From contig NC_064762.1 in NCBI RefSeq assembly GCF_011397635.1, positions 25,136,979 through 25,200,978 on the forward strand: a stretch of DNA of 64,000 bases, given 5' to 3'. The DNA is from Epinephelus fuscoguttatus (lineage: Eukaryota; Chordata; Actinopteri; Perciformes; Serranidae). Below, in pieces: positions 24,670-35,961 of this stretch. Position numbers and translations under genes: made by a program. The notes below the pieces were generated by a model. That model was not told where the DNA came from, did not search any database, and was given only the letters and a program-made list of their open reading frames with translations. Numbering within the stretch: the stretch's first letter is position 1; each line of letters starts with the position of its first letter.

Positions 24670-26823
24670 ATGTTGAGCACAGAAAGATTACCGCTGTTAT
24701 GGCTGTTGCTGCAGGCTGCGGTCGTCGTGGCGTGGTGTTTCACCGACATGGAAACGGGGCCTGGCGCAGGTGTACCGACACAGCCGAACGGTGATCGGTT
24801 CAAAATCGAGGGAAGGGCGATAGTCCCCGGGGTTAAAACACAGGACTGGGTCTCCTCGGCTAGAATACTAGTGGAAGGTGAAGAGTACGTGGGATTTTTG
24901 AGGTAAGAAATAGCCACAGTTATACCTGCTAGCTAGCTAACCTCTTAGCTGTTGGCTAGTTAGCATTAGCATAGCCGAGCTAGCCTCAACGGTTGGCTGA
25001 CGTGCTCCTGCTGGTAACCGCACGGCGGCTGCGGTCGGCAGATGGTAGGTCCATACTGTCCTAACTAATCTACAGCTGGATAATTGTGGATGTAACTGTG
25101 CCAACCCGGACAGCAACACGCATACTTTATTATTACCTTACTGTCAGTGAGCTCAGTAGCTAATTTCATGATGAGCTCAGCCAGGCCTCTCTGTCTCTCT
25201 GTCGCTGTAACCATAACAAACCAGAGCCACGAGAGAAGTGTGTTGGTGCAGTCTGACAAACACTGAGGTAAAGCTGGCAGTGCTTTTAAATCAATGGTTT
25301 CCCACAAACCATCATACAAATACACCGTGTGACTTATTTCTTAATTGACAAATTCCTTCTTTAAGGTTTACTGTGTGTATCTGCCATGATGGGGCACATG
25401 TATCATATTGTAAGGTGATAGGGGAGACTGGGGTTGGTTGGCACACAGTGTCTACTGCTTTGAAGGTCACAGAAACTAAAATATAACATCAAAATATTTG
25501 CTTTGTTGACCTATGTCAAAACATCTCAAAGTTCTGGTCGGGGAGGGTGGCATTTCAGTTTTATAGTATCAAAGGTAAACTAGTGATCTGTCGACAAACC
25601 TTACTATGAAACAGTTATACAGATATAGACAGATATACTGGTATTGTGTTACTTTGAGTTAGTAGACAGAGCAGCTAGACTACACTTTGATTTAAGATGT
25701 GAAAGTCTGGCTTACAGTTTTGTCACTAAGTTGGATCAAATGTGAGAGCAGTTATTTTTGGCACATTTGCCAACCAAGTGTAAAGTTAACAGTTGTAACT
25801 GTGACTGTATTTAGGGAGATTAAAACTATTTTGAAAGCATAAAACAACATTTATCTTGGTAGTCAATGGGTATAATTTGGTAATATTGTTTAAATTAAAT
25901 CACCTAATTTTGGAAAACACTTTTGTACATTAAAACGTGTATTTATAGCTGAGACTTTAACCTTTTATTTTCTGCTGGCTAGAATATTCTTACATACATT
26001 GTGCCAGGGAAATAGAGCAGAGGGTGAAAAGTGTGCCAACTAACCGCAGTCTCCCAACATTGTTATAGCAAAGTTGTTAACAATTCTCTCTATCATGGTG
26101 TAACTATGTGGATGCAGATGTTCTACTTTGGAGTTGACAGTGGTTTTTAGGATAGTGCATCCTCTCTCTAAAGGCAGAGCCTCAACATTTAACCAAGATA
26201 AAACATGCTCAATTGCCGGTTTGTTATGTACTCCCTTCTCAAAGTAGCGCAGTTATATTGTGTAAGGGCTCATTTATGCTCCCTTTACATACGAAAATGT
26301 ATACGTCTGTTTCAAACGATGTTACCGTCACTGCCCACATACCTCCATGCGCCCTTTACGTTGGCATGGATGTTAACCAATATATCCACCAGGAGGCAGC
26401 CCAGCGTCAAAAGTTTATGACAACAAACTCAAAAACAAACATGGCGACTGTGGAGGAGATATTGATAATGTACCTCTTGCATAAAAGACAAAAACAGAGG
26501 CAGCGTTGTAGGAGGCGGTGGTCGATGAGGCCGTTAAATACATTAGAGGGTGGAGAATTCTTTTCTCTAGTACTGCCGAGGAGAGAAATTGAATTGTTAT
26601 CTCTTCTTCGTGTCTCACTAGAGCTACGTATCAGGTAGTGACAGCAACACTGCCCCCACAGTTCCCGGTGGTACTGCTCCGTTTGGCCCGTATCTGTAAG
26701 CTTTATGGAAACGTGCAGAAATACAGACGAAATGAATGCGGAGCACGGACAGAAGGCTCCGTCCGTATCCGGATCTGTATTTAACGTTGAGCATAAATGA
26801 GCCCTTAAACTGAGAAAAAATAT

Positions 26824-26919
<96 letters not shown>

Positions 26920-29900
26920 CTCTACCCTTATTGATATAAATGAGATGGACAAGGGACACATTTCACACTGTAATGCATGAATTAATGAATGATTTTTACT
27001 GTTGTGTCATGCAAATAATTATGCCCAGCCTGCATTGGCTTACAAGACACCATAAAATCAAACAAGCCAGGGCCAGAGGTCAGCGCACATATTTTTAAAC
27101 AACAGAGAGAAAAAAGCAATAGCACAAGCAAAAGCACAGCAATAAAAGCATCCTGCATGATCAAATCATCATTGAGTACAACACTGTTCATGGATCACTC
27201 ACAGAGACATTTACTGTGTAGCGCTGAAAAATCAAAGTAATCTATCTTGCCACCTTTTCCAGGAATTTACGGAACATTAACTCTAAACTAAGTGTTACAT
27301 ATGGTTCAGGGCCAAACTCCTGCTTTTTATGCACATATGTCCTTAATTTTGGCATTGACTGCAAGCACTTTAATTCAACAACTACAGCCAAAATGTCAGT
27401 ATTGTTGATTCAGCACTTCTCTCTCCCCAAAACCCTAATAAACTGTATGCATGTACAGTGTTAATGAAATCCAATCCATGTTACATTCTCCTGTCGCAGA
27501 ACTGATGGAAGTTTTGCTGTGAATGACGTCCCCTCAGGATCCTATGTTGTGGAAGTCGTCAATCCAACCTACAGATTTGAGCCAGTACGTGTTGATATCA
27601 CATCCAAGGGCAAAATGAGGTAAGACGTTACTATAGTGAGGGGCATAAAAGGCACACACAGATGATGCATGTTGCTTGCATCAGCCTTGTATAGCACAAT
27701 TTATGAAGGCAGCTCTAACCCTAACACTAAAGTAACCATGTGTCATTTCACAGGGCACGTCTGGTAAACTACATCAAGACGTCAGAAGTCATTCGCCAGC
27801 CATATCCTCTTCAGATCAGGGCTACCGGTCCTCACCCCTACTTCATGAAGAGAGAAACCTGGGGCTGGACAGACTTCCTCATGAACCCAATGGTAAAAAG
27901 TAAAGATGATGTTGCACTGAATACAGTGGTGGAAAAACGTTTTCGGACACCCTTAAAATTTTACACAATCTCAAATATTATCATGAAATATTTGTGGAAA
28001 AATCTTTTTTGTGTTTCAAAAGGTGTGGCTGCATTAGACAGATACAAACAAATACAAATTATATTTTTTTGTTTATTGTTTACAAGAAAAACTAACAAAA
28101 CTAAATTCTTGACAGTTTCAATATGTCAGTTCTCAACATTGTCGGTATCAAAGTCAACAAATAACAGAGAATGTGTTCAAAACTGAACAAAAAATAAATA
28201 AACCATCACATCATCAAATTAATATTTAGTAGTCCTGCCACTGGCACGTAGTAGAGCTCTAATCCTGGCATGTTCCCCACGAGCCTTTCACACTGTTGAG
28301 GGGTAATCTTGTCCCATTCTTCTTGAATTACTGCTTTTAATTCTTCTAAATTCTTTGGTTTATGCTTTGAAACAGACCTTTTGATAATCCACCACAGATT
28401 TTCAATGGGGCTCATGTCCGGGGATTGAGCTGGCCACTCTAAGACCTGGATACTGTGCTCCTGCAGCCAAGTTCTGCTGGCCTTGGATGTGTGGCAAGGG
28501 GCATTATCTTGTTGAAACATCCAGTTTTTACCTTGACGGAACAGTGCACGCGCAGAAGGGAGCATGTGGGTTTCGAGAATGGTACAATACTTGGTAGAGT
28601 TCAATGTGTCATCACAGGCAGTGAGATGACCAACACCAGCAGCACTCATGCATCCCCAAACCATGATACTGCCTCCACCATGCTTGACAGTAGGTACTGT
28701 ACATGCTGGAGATAATGCTTCGCCTGGCCTTCTGCATACCCTCACATTAGTAGGAGGAAGATAAAGCTGGAAACTGGACTCATCTGACCATGAAATCTTC
28801 TTCCAATTCCTGGCTGTCCAGTTCTTGTGTGCCTGGGCCCAACGGCGCCAGGCTAACCTCTGTCTCTCATTGATCAGGGGCTTCTTGATAGCCTTGTAGG
28901 ACCTTAAGCCATGATCTAAAAGTCGGCCACGTACAGTGCGGGTGGAACACTGGACACCAGTTTGGTTTGACCACTGCTGCTGAAGCTCCTGTGATGTCAT
29001 TCGGCGGTTTTGCCTGCACATGCGGATCAGGATGCGGCCATTTCTTGCTGAAGAAACTCTTGGACGCCCAGATCTTGGTTTGTCTTCCAAGCTCTTGGTT
29101 CGTCTGTATTTCTGCAGAGTGTATCCAACTGCTGAAGGACTGCATCTGCACTTCCTGGCTATCTGGCGGCAGCTGTACCCTTCCTGGCTGAGAATCTTTA
29201 TCTTCAGGCGTGTTTCCTGAGTTAGGTTCCTTGTTTTAGCCCTTTTTGTGTCTGAAGAACTTTCAAATGTGCTGGCTTTATGTAGACACGAAGCTTGGCA
29301 ACAAAAATTGTGTCTTTTAATAAAAAGAACAACCTTCATCACTGGTACCAAAATGACCCAATACTCAAAATTTCTTATGTATTTTTATGGAACCAATCAA
29401 TTTTAAGTTTTTAATGGCTTTTTTAGGATTTATTTAGTATTTTGGCTGTGACTGTACTAAAAGAAATTGCACTTGAAGACCTAAGAGTGATTCTTAATGC
29501 AATATTTCTCAAATGCATGGGGTGTCCGAAAACTTTTTTCCACCACTGTATATCCAATGTAATATACCCTCAGCGTGTAGAGAGGTTTCCAACAGGTCAC
29601 ATGAGTTTAGATTGAGGTTAGTCCTATAATGATTTTAGCGAAGAAATGCAGGGACAGATTAATCAGTTTTCTGTGCTCAGTGTATCATTACCTTGCCTCA
29701 ACGGAAACTAGCCTGTTACCCCCATCACCTGATTACCAAACAGAAGGAAATGTGAAATCTCCTTTTACACAAGAACGATGGTCATTTAAGTCTATTTAAG
29801 TAGTTAAACCAAACTGCCCCGATCCTGTGCAGTTGCTGTTGCCCAGAATTTATTCTCCGTATTAGACACGCCCATTGTTCAGACCTCTCCATACACGCTG

Positions 29901-31797
29901 TATGCCAGGGGAAAATATATTTCTTGTGTTTCTGGCCCTTTTGTTTAAAGATGTAGTTTTCTGCATTAAATGTCTAAAGCCCAGTTCAGTCTAAAGATTC
30001 GAGACAAGATGAAACAGTTTTAGAACGTTGCAGAGACAAGTTGCAGCAGTGTGAACTGGCCGGTCTGAGCTCGACTCAAGCCAGCTGATTGGTGTCACCT
30101 GCAACTCAGCTGGTTAAATCGCTGGCGGCTAGTTTTAGATCTAAAGCATGTCACCTGTTTAAACAGCCAGTCAGCCTGTAGTGAAGCCCACTGGTCAAGT
30201 CAAAATGACTGCAGACAGCATGCTCTGCCCCCGTCGAGCCCTCTGTTGATGTCCTCACGGTGCGGCAGTGTCGTCTGCTGTTGCTCGCCGTTGACTGATT
30301 AATTGGCGCTGCTTATTTATATCATTGTGGCATATTTACTATGAATACAGTCCATCTGATGCTCATTTTGTTTCTGTTTTTCGCAATTTCATCACGGCTA
30401 CAAATGCAGCTGTAGCCAGTATCTCACTATCACTATCCTCATTCATATTTTAAGAAACTAGAAATTATATTCAGCCACAAAATAAGCCTGAAAAGCTGGA
30501 AATCCGAACAGAAGTACAGAGAGTTGTTGCATAGAGATGATACACCATCTCATCTAGTTGCATTGGTGTGAACCAGCAGGTTTTTAGAACATTGCAGAAC
30601 GGTGCATTGCAAGTAGTCAAACGTCTCAACTCATCTCATTGGGAATCTTTGGTCTGAACTGGGCTTTAGAATGACCAGATCAGTGTTATATATTTTGTTG
30701 AGTTGTATACTACATATCCTAAATGTTTCCAGCAATGTTCAAAACCCTGAGAACCCTGTAATTTTATTAAGGACATGGTCCGTGCCATCAACTCTCAGTG
30801 GTGTCATATCCCCTTTTGCACTTGCATGAGGTTTGTGGTTGTCTGCCAGAAGCTGCCTTTTTATGCACTTTTAAGCCACATCTTTACAATACACTTTTTA
30901 GATCTTGGTCATTTTTAACGATATGTTTTCAACAGATGGAGGATTTTAGTGATTGGACATCTGGATTTAAGTTGTTGGAGAAACAAGCTGGGCAAACATT
31001 GGCAGCAGCTTGGCTCCAGCCTGTGCCATGCCAAACAGCATTGGAAAAACCCTTATTTTTAACATGAAACTACTTTATTCAGTGTTTTCACTGGTTTTGA
31101 TAACCTGTTCAATTTGTTTTGGAGAGGAAGAGACCTCTGCAGATAATTTGGCTCCTGGTAAAAACCTCCTGAAAAATGAACATTGAAGGAATCTTAAACT
31201 GCAACAGCGGCACTGCTCCATCTTATGTGAAAATTACATATTGTACATTTACATTTCTTGTCTTCGTTGCTCCTGCAGGTGATGATGATGGTTCTGCCTC
31301 TGCTGATAATTGTTCTGCTGCCCAAGGTCGTCAACACCAACGACCCAGAGATGAGAAAGGTAAAGAATCCTTAATTGAGTTCAGCATGCACTGTATTGGA
31401 GGAATTCTGATCAGGTCAATGAGGATGTATTAATTGACACAAGATAGTGCTAGCTCCTGAAAGAACAGAGTTTGTAATGTCAGTAGTCATAGGAATACTT
31501 GCATTAAACTCCTGATGCCCCGTCCTTGCCTTACCTTGAAGGGTATACATATCATAACTCATGGCTTGTGTTATAGATTTTTAAAACCTAAGAATGTCCA
31601 GAGTCCCTCCCCAGCCTCCAGTTTTCATTTCACCACTGTCTTCACAGGAAATGGAGCAGTCCATGAACATGCTGAACCCCAACCCCGAGCTTCCAGACGT
31701 CTCCGAGCTCATGACCAAGCTCTTCTCTGGCTCCAAGGGCTCCAGCAAGGCAGGCAGCAGCAGCAAGGGCACCAGGCCAGCTGCCAAGAGGAGGTAG
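24670..31797 (+). CDS. EMC7: ER membrane protein complex subunit 7, five exons
   Basis: Coding exons: 24670-24902, 27500-27619, 27754-27892, 31279-31359, 31648-31797. They total 723 nt, 240 aa; human EMC7 is about 242 aa. Phases agree at every junction and all introns are GT-AG. Residues 1-24 form a signal peptide (leucine- and valine-rich after MLSTERLP). Residues about 30-150 are the lumenal EMC7 beta-sandwich domain ([58 protein letters not shown]). Residues 165-182 are the single membrane helix ([17 protein letters not shown]). The cytosolic tail holds [26 protein letters not shown] and a serine/lysine-rich end. It is a component of the EMC insertase, which helps place tail-anchored and multispanning proteins in the ER membrane. 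The start is the first ATG ahead of the signal peptide. Confidence 0.95.
26263..26807 (+). mobile_element. Harbinger-type non-autonomous element with 19-bp perfect inverted ends
   Basis: The left end TAAGGGCTCATTTATGCTC (26,263-26,281) is the exact inverse of the right end at 26,789-26,807. Counting the element from GGGCTC, the flanks are TAA and TTA, consistent with the TWA target of PIF/Harbinger elements but not identical. Inside, a plus-strand frame from about 26,441 begins [27 protein letters not shown] and continues [11 protein letters not shown] and LVLPRREIE. It resembles the N-terminus of Harbinger transposases but stops by 26,638. It is an internally deleted derivative that keeps the first part of the transposase gene. 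Confidence 0.72.
26829..26917. repeat. (AT)n microsatellite
   Basis: About 90 bp of nearly pure AT dinucleotide, interrupted by gtatatgt in the middle, directly after the Harbinger-type element. It is the source of several spurious tyrosine/isoleucine-repeat frames. Confidence 0.95.
27924..29548 (-). mobile_element. Nearly intact Tc1-like transposon in EMC7 intron 3
   Basis: This 1,625-bp element is flanked by TA on both sides (27,922-27,923 and 29,549-29,550), the Tc1/mariner target. Terminal repeats beginning CAGTGGTGGAAAAA match at 28 of the first 29 positions. It encodes one long transposase on the minus strand. The left end lies 31 nt after the EMC7 exon 3 donor. Few terminal mismatches and a long open frame suggest recent insertion. 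Confidence 0.93.
28206..29339 (-). CDS. Tc1-like transposase (DD34E), C-terminal frameshift
   Basis: The frame of 377 codons from the ATG at 29,339 is a full Tc1-family transposase. Two helix-turn-helix segments lie near residues 35-150 ([30 protein letters not shown]), with the GRPR motif between them. The catalytic triad is Asp in SWSDESSF, Asp in FQQDNAPCH and Glu in SPIENLW, with 34 residues between the last two. The GGSIMVWGC motif is present. A one-base change near 28,262-28,268 (after NMPG) shifts the last 15-20 residues out of the family's usual C-terminal frame, which ends at a TAA a few bases earlier. The core is otherwise unbroken, so activity may be reduced or absent. It lies antisense to EMC7. 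Confidence 0.9.
   Translation of the reverse strand: MKVVLFIKRHNFCCQASCLHKASTFESSSDTKRAKTRNLTQETRLKIKILSQEGYSCRQIARKCRCSPSAVGYTLQKYRRTKSLEDKPRSGRPRVSSARNGRILIRMCRQNRRMTSQELQQQWSNQTGVQCSTRTVRGRLLDHGLRSYKAIKKPLINERQRLAWRRWAQAHKNWTARNWKKISWSDESSFQLYLPPTNVRVCRRPGEALSPACTVPTVKHGGGSIMVWGCMSAAGVGHLTACDDTLNSTKYCTILETHMLPSARALFRQGKNWMFQQDNAPCHTSKASRTWLQEHSIQVLEWPAQSPDMSPIENLWWIIKRSVSKHKPKNLEELKAVIQEEWDKITPQQCERLVGNMPGLELYYVPVAGLLNINLMM
29975..30668. mobile_element. MITE of about 0.7 kb with 26-bp inverted ends
   Basis: The left end TAAAGCCCAGTTCAG (from 29,975) and the inverse of the right end (to 30,668) agree at 24 of 26 positions. There is no coding frame and the target duplication is unclear, so the superfamily is unassigned. 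It lies within EMC7 intron 3. Confidence 0.75.
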
Positions 31798-32500
31798 TAC
31801 TGTACATGTCCCCCCAGTCTGCCTAAAAAAAAGCTCAAGTTATGCCATGGAAGCAAGATTTTAAAGTGTCATTTTTCCCCACTGGGTCTATTGTACAGTC
31901 TTCTTTATTATTAGATGTTTTAAGCACATCTTGATTTCTAATATGCTATTGGAAACTGAGAAAAAAAAAGTTTTTTTTTCTTCATACTGCACTGATAGAA
32001 ATTTCTTAAACCCTGCGAAACCTTCATTTGCTCTATACTTTCTACATGTCGCTCAACTACTCACTAATCTTTTCTGTGCTAACCCTCCGGTGTTCATTTT
32101 TCCACTGCTGCTAATTCCACTACCCGAAAGATAACATATATACAGAGATTTTCTTGTTTTTGTTTTTTTCAGTCATGACTGTGAATGAAGATAAATTGAA
32201 TTTTAAGAGTGATAAATTCTTATTTAAAAGCCTAGATAAATAAATTGCAATGGTATATAACAACAGTGTTTTTATTTCAGACCATCTTATTTCTTTGAGA
32301 GTGAACACATGGCCTTCTAATTTTCTGAATTACCGTGTGACATACTGTACGGCCAGAGTTCACATACTGTACATTACGTGCCTAAGGTGTATAAATTAAA
32401 ATGGTCATGATGGGCAGTTCAAAGGATGATAGAGCTGTGTGGTTGCTTTTGAGATCTCTAGAGTGTAACTTTTAATAAAGCGGACCTTTAAAGTCCTTAT
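31798..32500 (+). terminator. EMC7: EMC7 3' UTR, candidate polyadenylation signals
   Basis: After TAG at 31,795-31,797 the sequence is AT-rich and non-coding. AATAAA occurs at 32,239-32,244 and again at 32,474-32,479. Either could be used, giving a 3' UTR of about 0.46 or 0.70 kb. Confidence 0.5.
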
Positions 32501-32904
32501 TAAAGTCATAATAAAATGTGTTTGTGATAAATGTCCTCAGTTTATGATGAGTCACTCATAGTAGCTGATAGGACGGATATAATGACAAATGACTATTTAA
32601 TCAAGGTCCACTTTTCAGTCATATCACATTGTCCTTATCTGAAAAGGGTTGTCATGGAGATGGATCTATTGCCATATCAGCTCAGGAGCTGACAGGATTT
32701 TGGTGTAAATGTTTTAACACTGATTAGTCCTAAAGGAGCTCACACGTCAACAGATACATCTCTATGACGACTAAGCAAACTCCATTATGATGAAGACGGT
32801 GTAGTATGGTTGAAATCTTAGGGAAAGGCCACTAAATCGAAATTAAGATGGGTTTATTTTTAATCCACCATGTCAAAGGTCAAGAAGGAGCTTTCATGCT
32901 TTAA

Positions 32905-33211
32905 AGGTCCTGTTTGTAGGATTTAGGGGTATCTATGTACAGAAACTGTACGTAATATTTATAACTATGTATTTATTTGTTTATAATCACCTAAAACTTA
33001 GAATCAGATTTTCGGTACCTTAGAAGAAGCCGTTTACATCTTCATATGGAGCAGATCCTCTTTCATGCCCAGAATGGACAAACCAAACACTGGCTCTAGA
33101 TCGTGCCATTCAGGTTTTTGCGTTTACCTCCATAGTTCTACTAGAGGCTTGGCACGTGGGAGAAGTTTCAGTTGGTAACATCACTGCTAGATGCCCCTGA
33201 ATCCTAGACCT
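32905..33211. mobile_element. TTAA-flanked MITE (307 bp)
   Basis: AGGTCCTGTTTGTAGGATT follows TTAA (32,901-32,904), and ATCCTAGACCT precedes TTAA (33,212-33,215). The ends are inverted with some divergence. TTAA duplication suggests mobilisation by a piggyBac-type enzyme. The terminal sequence resembles a family very common in teleosts. Confidence 0.7.
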
Positions 33212-33798
33212 TTAAGGCAATGGCTCCCAACCCTGGGGTCCCAGTCCACGCACCTAATTTTGAATCGTCAGATCATTTTGACAAAAAAATACATTCGTCC
33301 AGAACCCGAAAAGTTGGTTGCCAACTGGAACCAAAAAAATAGCAGATTTTTCTTGGCCTGAAGTGTGAACCAGTCTTGCTCGTAATAGTCTTTGGTGTCT
33401 TCTTATCAATAACATTGGTCCATGCTTGTTTTTTGGATAAAATCAAATATCTGTAACAACAGAACAAAAGCTTCTTCCGTTACTTCCATTACACTACTTC
33501 CTCTGTACATTATGCAATGCCCCCCATTAATGAGGCGTCTGTTATTGCTGTGGTCCCATGCAAAACTGGTATAAAAGCGGGCCTTTTGACTAGGTAGCTC
33601 CAAGGTTCCAGGACGCCTGAACAGACCCGGCTCAAGAACCAGAGCTAATTTTGGTGAAAGAGGGATGTGTGTGGTTACAAGATGATTTAAAGGGATCAGA
33701 AAGACAGAAAATGAGTCACCTTTTCAGGCCTTCAAAAATCTTTTAAATCACACAATCTAAGGACTTCTAAGGGCTGGTTTCAAAAACAAACTGTTGGC

Positions 33799-34103
33799 CA
33801 GGGGTGTCCAAACTTTATTAAAAAGGGGGCCAGCTAAGCTAATGTGAAAATACCTGGGGGTCAGCTGCTTCTTTCATCAAATGGCTTATTAAAAAAAGAT
33901 AAAAGAAACAAGCAAACTGTTTCATATCCACAAACTGTATGGTAGCCCTGCTATTGTGAAGAAAAGAAATGGTTAATGATCTTGCTTGATTAGCCAATAT
34001 TGTGTGGTGGGCCACATCTATACATACATACACATATATTTTAAAAATGTCAAGCAGGGGGCTGTTACAAATTGGTTGTCGGGCCAGACTTTGGACATGC
34101 CTG
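33799..34103. mobile_element. hAT-type MITE (305 bp)
   Basis: The left end CAGGGGTGTCCAAACTTT and right end AGACTTTGGACATGCCTG are imperfect inverses of the hAT CAGGGGTGTCC type. The flanking 8-mers ctgttggc (33,791-33,798) and ctgtaggc (34,104-34,111) differ at one base. No coding capacity. Confidence 0.82.
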
Positions 34104-34164
34104 CTGTAGGCAGAGGTCCAGCAAGAGATCTGCACACTTCAATTCCAACTTATGTCCCTTTGCT

Positions 34165-34192
34165 GCATGTCATGTCATGTCATGTCATGTCA
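34165..34192. repeat. Short catgt pentanucleotide tandem repeat
   Basis: Five to six units of catgt, next to ttgctgcatgtcat. It probably expanded from the body of the adjoining tRNA-derived SINE. Confidence 0.85.
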
Positions 34193-34234
34193 GTGATGAC
34201 AGGCTAACTGTTACTACACCACTGTAGCTTCCAC

Positions 34235-34345
34235 ATGCAAAGGGCCCCAGGTGGGAATCCAACCTGAGGTTGCTGCAGCAAGGACACAGCCTTTGTACAT
34301 GCGGCGCTGGCTGCTCTGCCAGGTGAGCTACTCAGCACCCCCCTC
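34235..34345 (-). repeat. tRNA-derived SINE head with A and B boxes
   Basis: On the minus strand a tRNA-like region begins near 34,345. The A box TAGCTCACCTGG lies within 34,311-34,330 and the B box GGTTGGATTCC at 34,254-34,264, about 50 nt apart, as in RNA polymerase III promoters. It then runs into gggccctttgca. It does not fold as an intact tRNA, so it is a SINE or tRNA pseudogene. Confidence 0.65.
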
Positions 34346-35894
34346 AAATGTATACTTGACACTAAAACATGATGTATAAAATATATTAATTTACCAATAA
34401 GTATGGTTTTAATAGCTTGGTATGGTATGGCTTGCTATGCACCATAAAAAAAAAGTATGTTCATAAATGGCACTAGAGGTCACTCTACGTGTTTCTGTTG
34501 GCACAGTCTAATATGCAACTCAGGCTCATGCAGCATATGTCATAAAGGGTCCCTGCTCTGTCTTTCTTTCAGCTGAGGAGTCCTGATTGAGGGCCGCTTC
34601 TCTGAGCAATAAGCCTCATGAATATCTATAGTTGTAGTCAAGAAAGCCCATGAGAAAATCAAAACCGTATGTCTCTCAACATATCTCAGCCCCAAGCCCA
34701 GTTGACGCATGATGATATGAAGATGTAAGTCTTTATGCATATATGATAAATGATTTAATCATCAGCTAGGGCGTCTGGTTTTGGGAGACAATGTCAACAG
34801 TGAGAAAATACAGAGCTATCATCAGACTTTAATATTGGAGTTGCATCAGTCTGAAGTGGCAGAACGTCTACTAACCTGGAGTCTGGGGACCAGACAGACC
34901 TCTGATGAATTCTCCAGGAAGTCTTGAGCTGTTTTCTGCACTTAGCAACACCCGTGCTATTTGTACATGTTATCCATGGCACGCTAGTTTTATTACTCAG
35001 CTGTTGGAGCAGGTAATGATTAGCATCATTTCTTTAAAAAAAAAGTACAGGTACAAACCAAATCAGATCAGTTTCAACACATTTGATGTAGAAACGTTCA
35101 TGACGAAAGTAGAATTCTGCCTTTGAGTTTGTATTTCAGTGTTCATATCAGTACACACAGACTCACCTTCACAAAACTTCACACAGACAATGAGCACAGG
35201 TTCATTCACAAAACACTTTTGCCTCTGAGCAGAACAAAAGGCACAGAGTTCAGGGAGATAACATCTGACAATACATCATTAAGAGACATAGAAGTGCAAT
35301 AATTTACAACAGCATCACTCATCCATCAGAGAGACATGGTGGCAGTCAGGCGTCATTATTTAAAGTTGCTTCAAAATACCATTGTTTTTTTTTTTAGTTT
35401 TTTTGTTTTTTACAGCAATCTGAATATTGACAAGAACAGAGATGTGATCCATAAGCAATCTCGTGTCACCACTGTGAAACTAATGCAGCTGTAAATGCAC
35501 AGAAATGTACAGATTAGCCCTTGAACACAAGATCAGATATCGATTGCAAGAGCCGAGATAAAAAACACAAACATTCACCAAACACTGATACACACTAAGC
35601 AATTTACATTTATCATTCGAGAGTTGTAAAATCCAACAGAATCAGTGAAATATATTCGTTATACTATAAATTACTTTGAAATGTGTGAGCCTACAACATA
35701 TCCTTTATATACAGTGCAAGTGAGCAATAGAATAAAGGAGGATTATATGTGGTTTAAAGGACAGGTTCAGTTGCTAATCACAAGCTCATACAGTGCGTAC
35801 ATTATATATGTTGTCACTAGTTCCTTTAATCATTCCTCCGGTCCATATTGTCCCTGAAGTGACTCCAGTGATTATTGGACAAACAGTAAATTGG

Positions 35895-35961
35895 TAACAC
35901 TTTACTTGAAGGTATCTACATAAGGGTGACATGACACATGATACCTTCAAGTAAAGTGTTA
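35895..35961. repeat. 20-bp perfect inverted repeat (MITE ends)
   Basis: Arms 35,895-35,914 (TAACACTTTACTTGAAGGTA) and 35,942-35,961 are exact inverses, with a 27-bp spacer. This looks like a transposon reduced to little more than its two ends. Confidence 0.85.

Larger units (their letters stand above)
24903..27499. other. EMC7 intron 1 (2.6 kb)
   Basis: This contains the Harbinger-derived element (26,263-26,807) and an (AT)n tract. The remainder (24,903-26,262; 26,920-27,499) has no coding signal. Repeated gctagctaac-like words occur at 24,928-24,990. Confidence 0.6.

Noticed and set aside
26624-26959. Open frame rich in YIYIYI on the minus strand, and a similar one at 21,089-21,423
   Set aside because: Translation of AT microsatellites.
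34225-34345. Functional tRNA gene
   Set aside because: A and B boxes are present, but the acceptor stem and anticodon arm do not pair convincingly; SINE derivation fits better.
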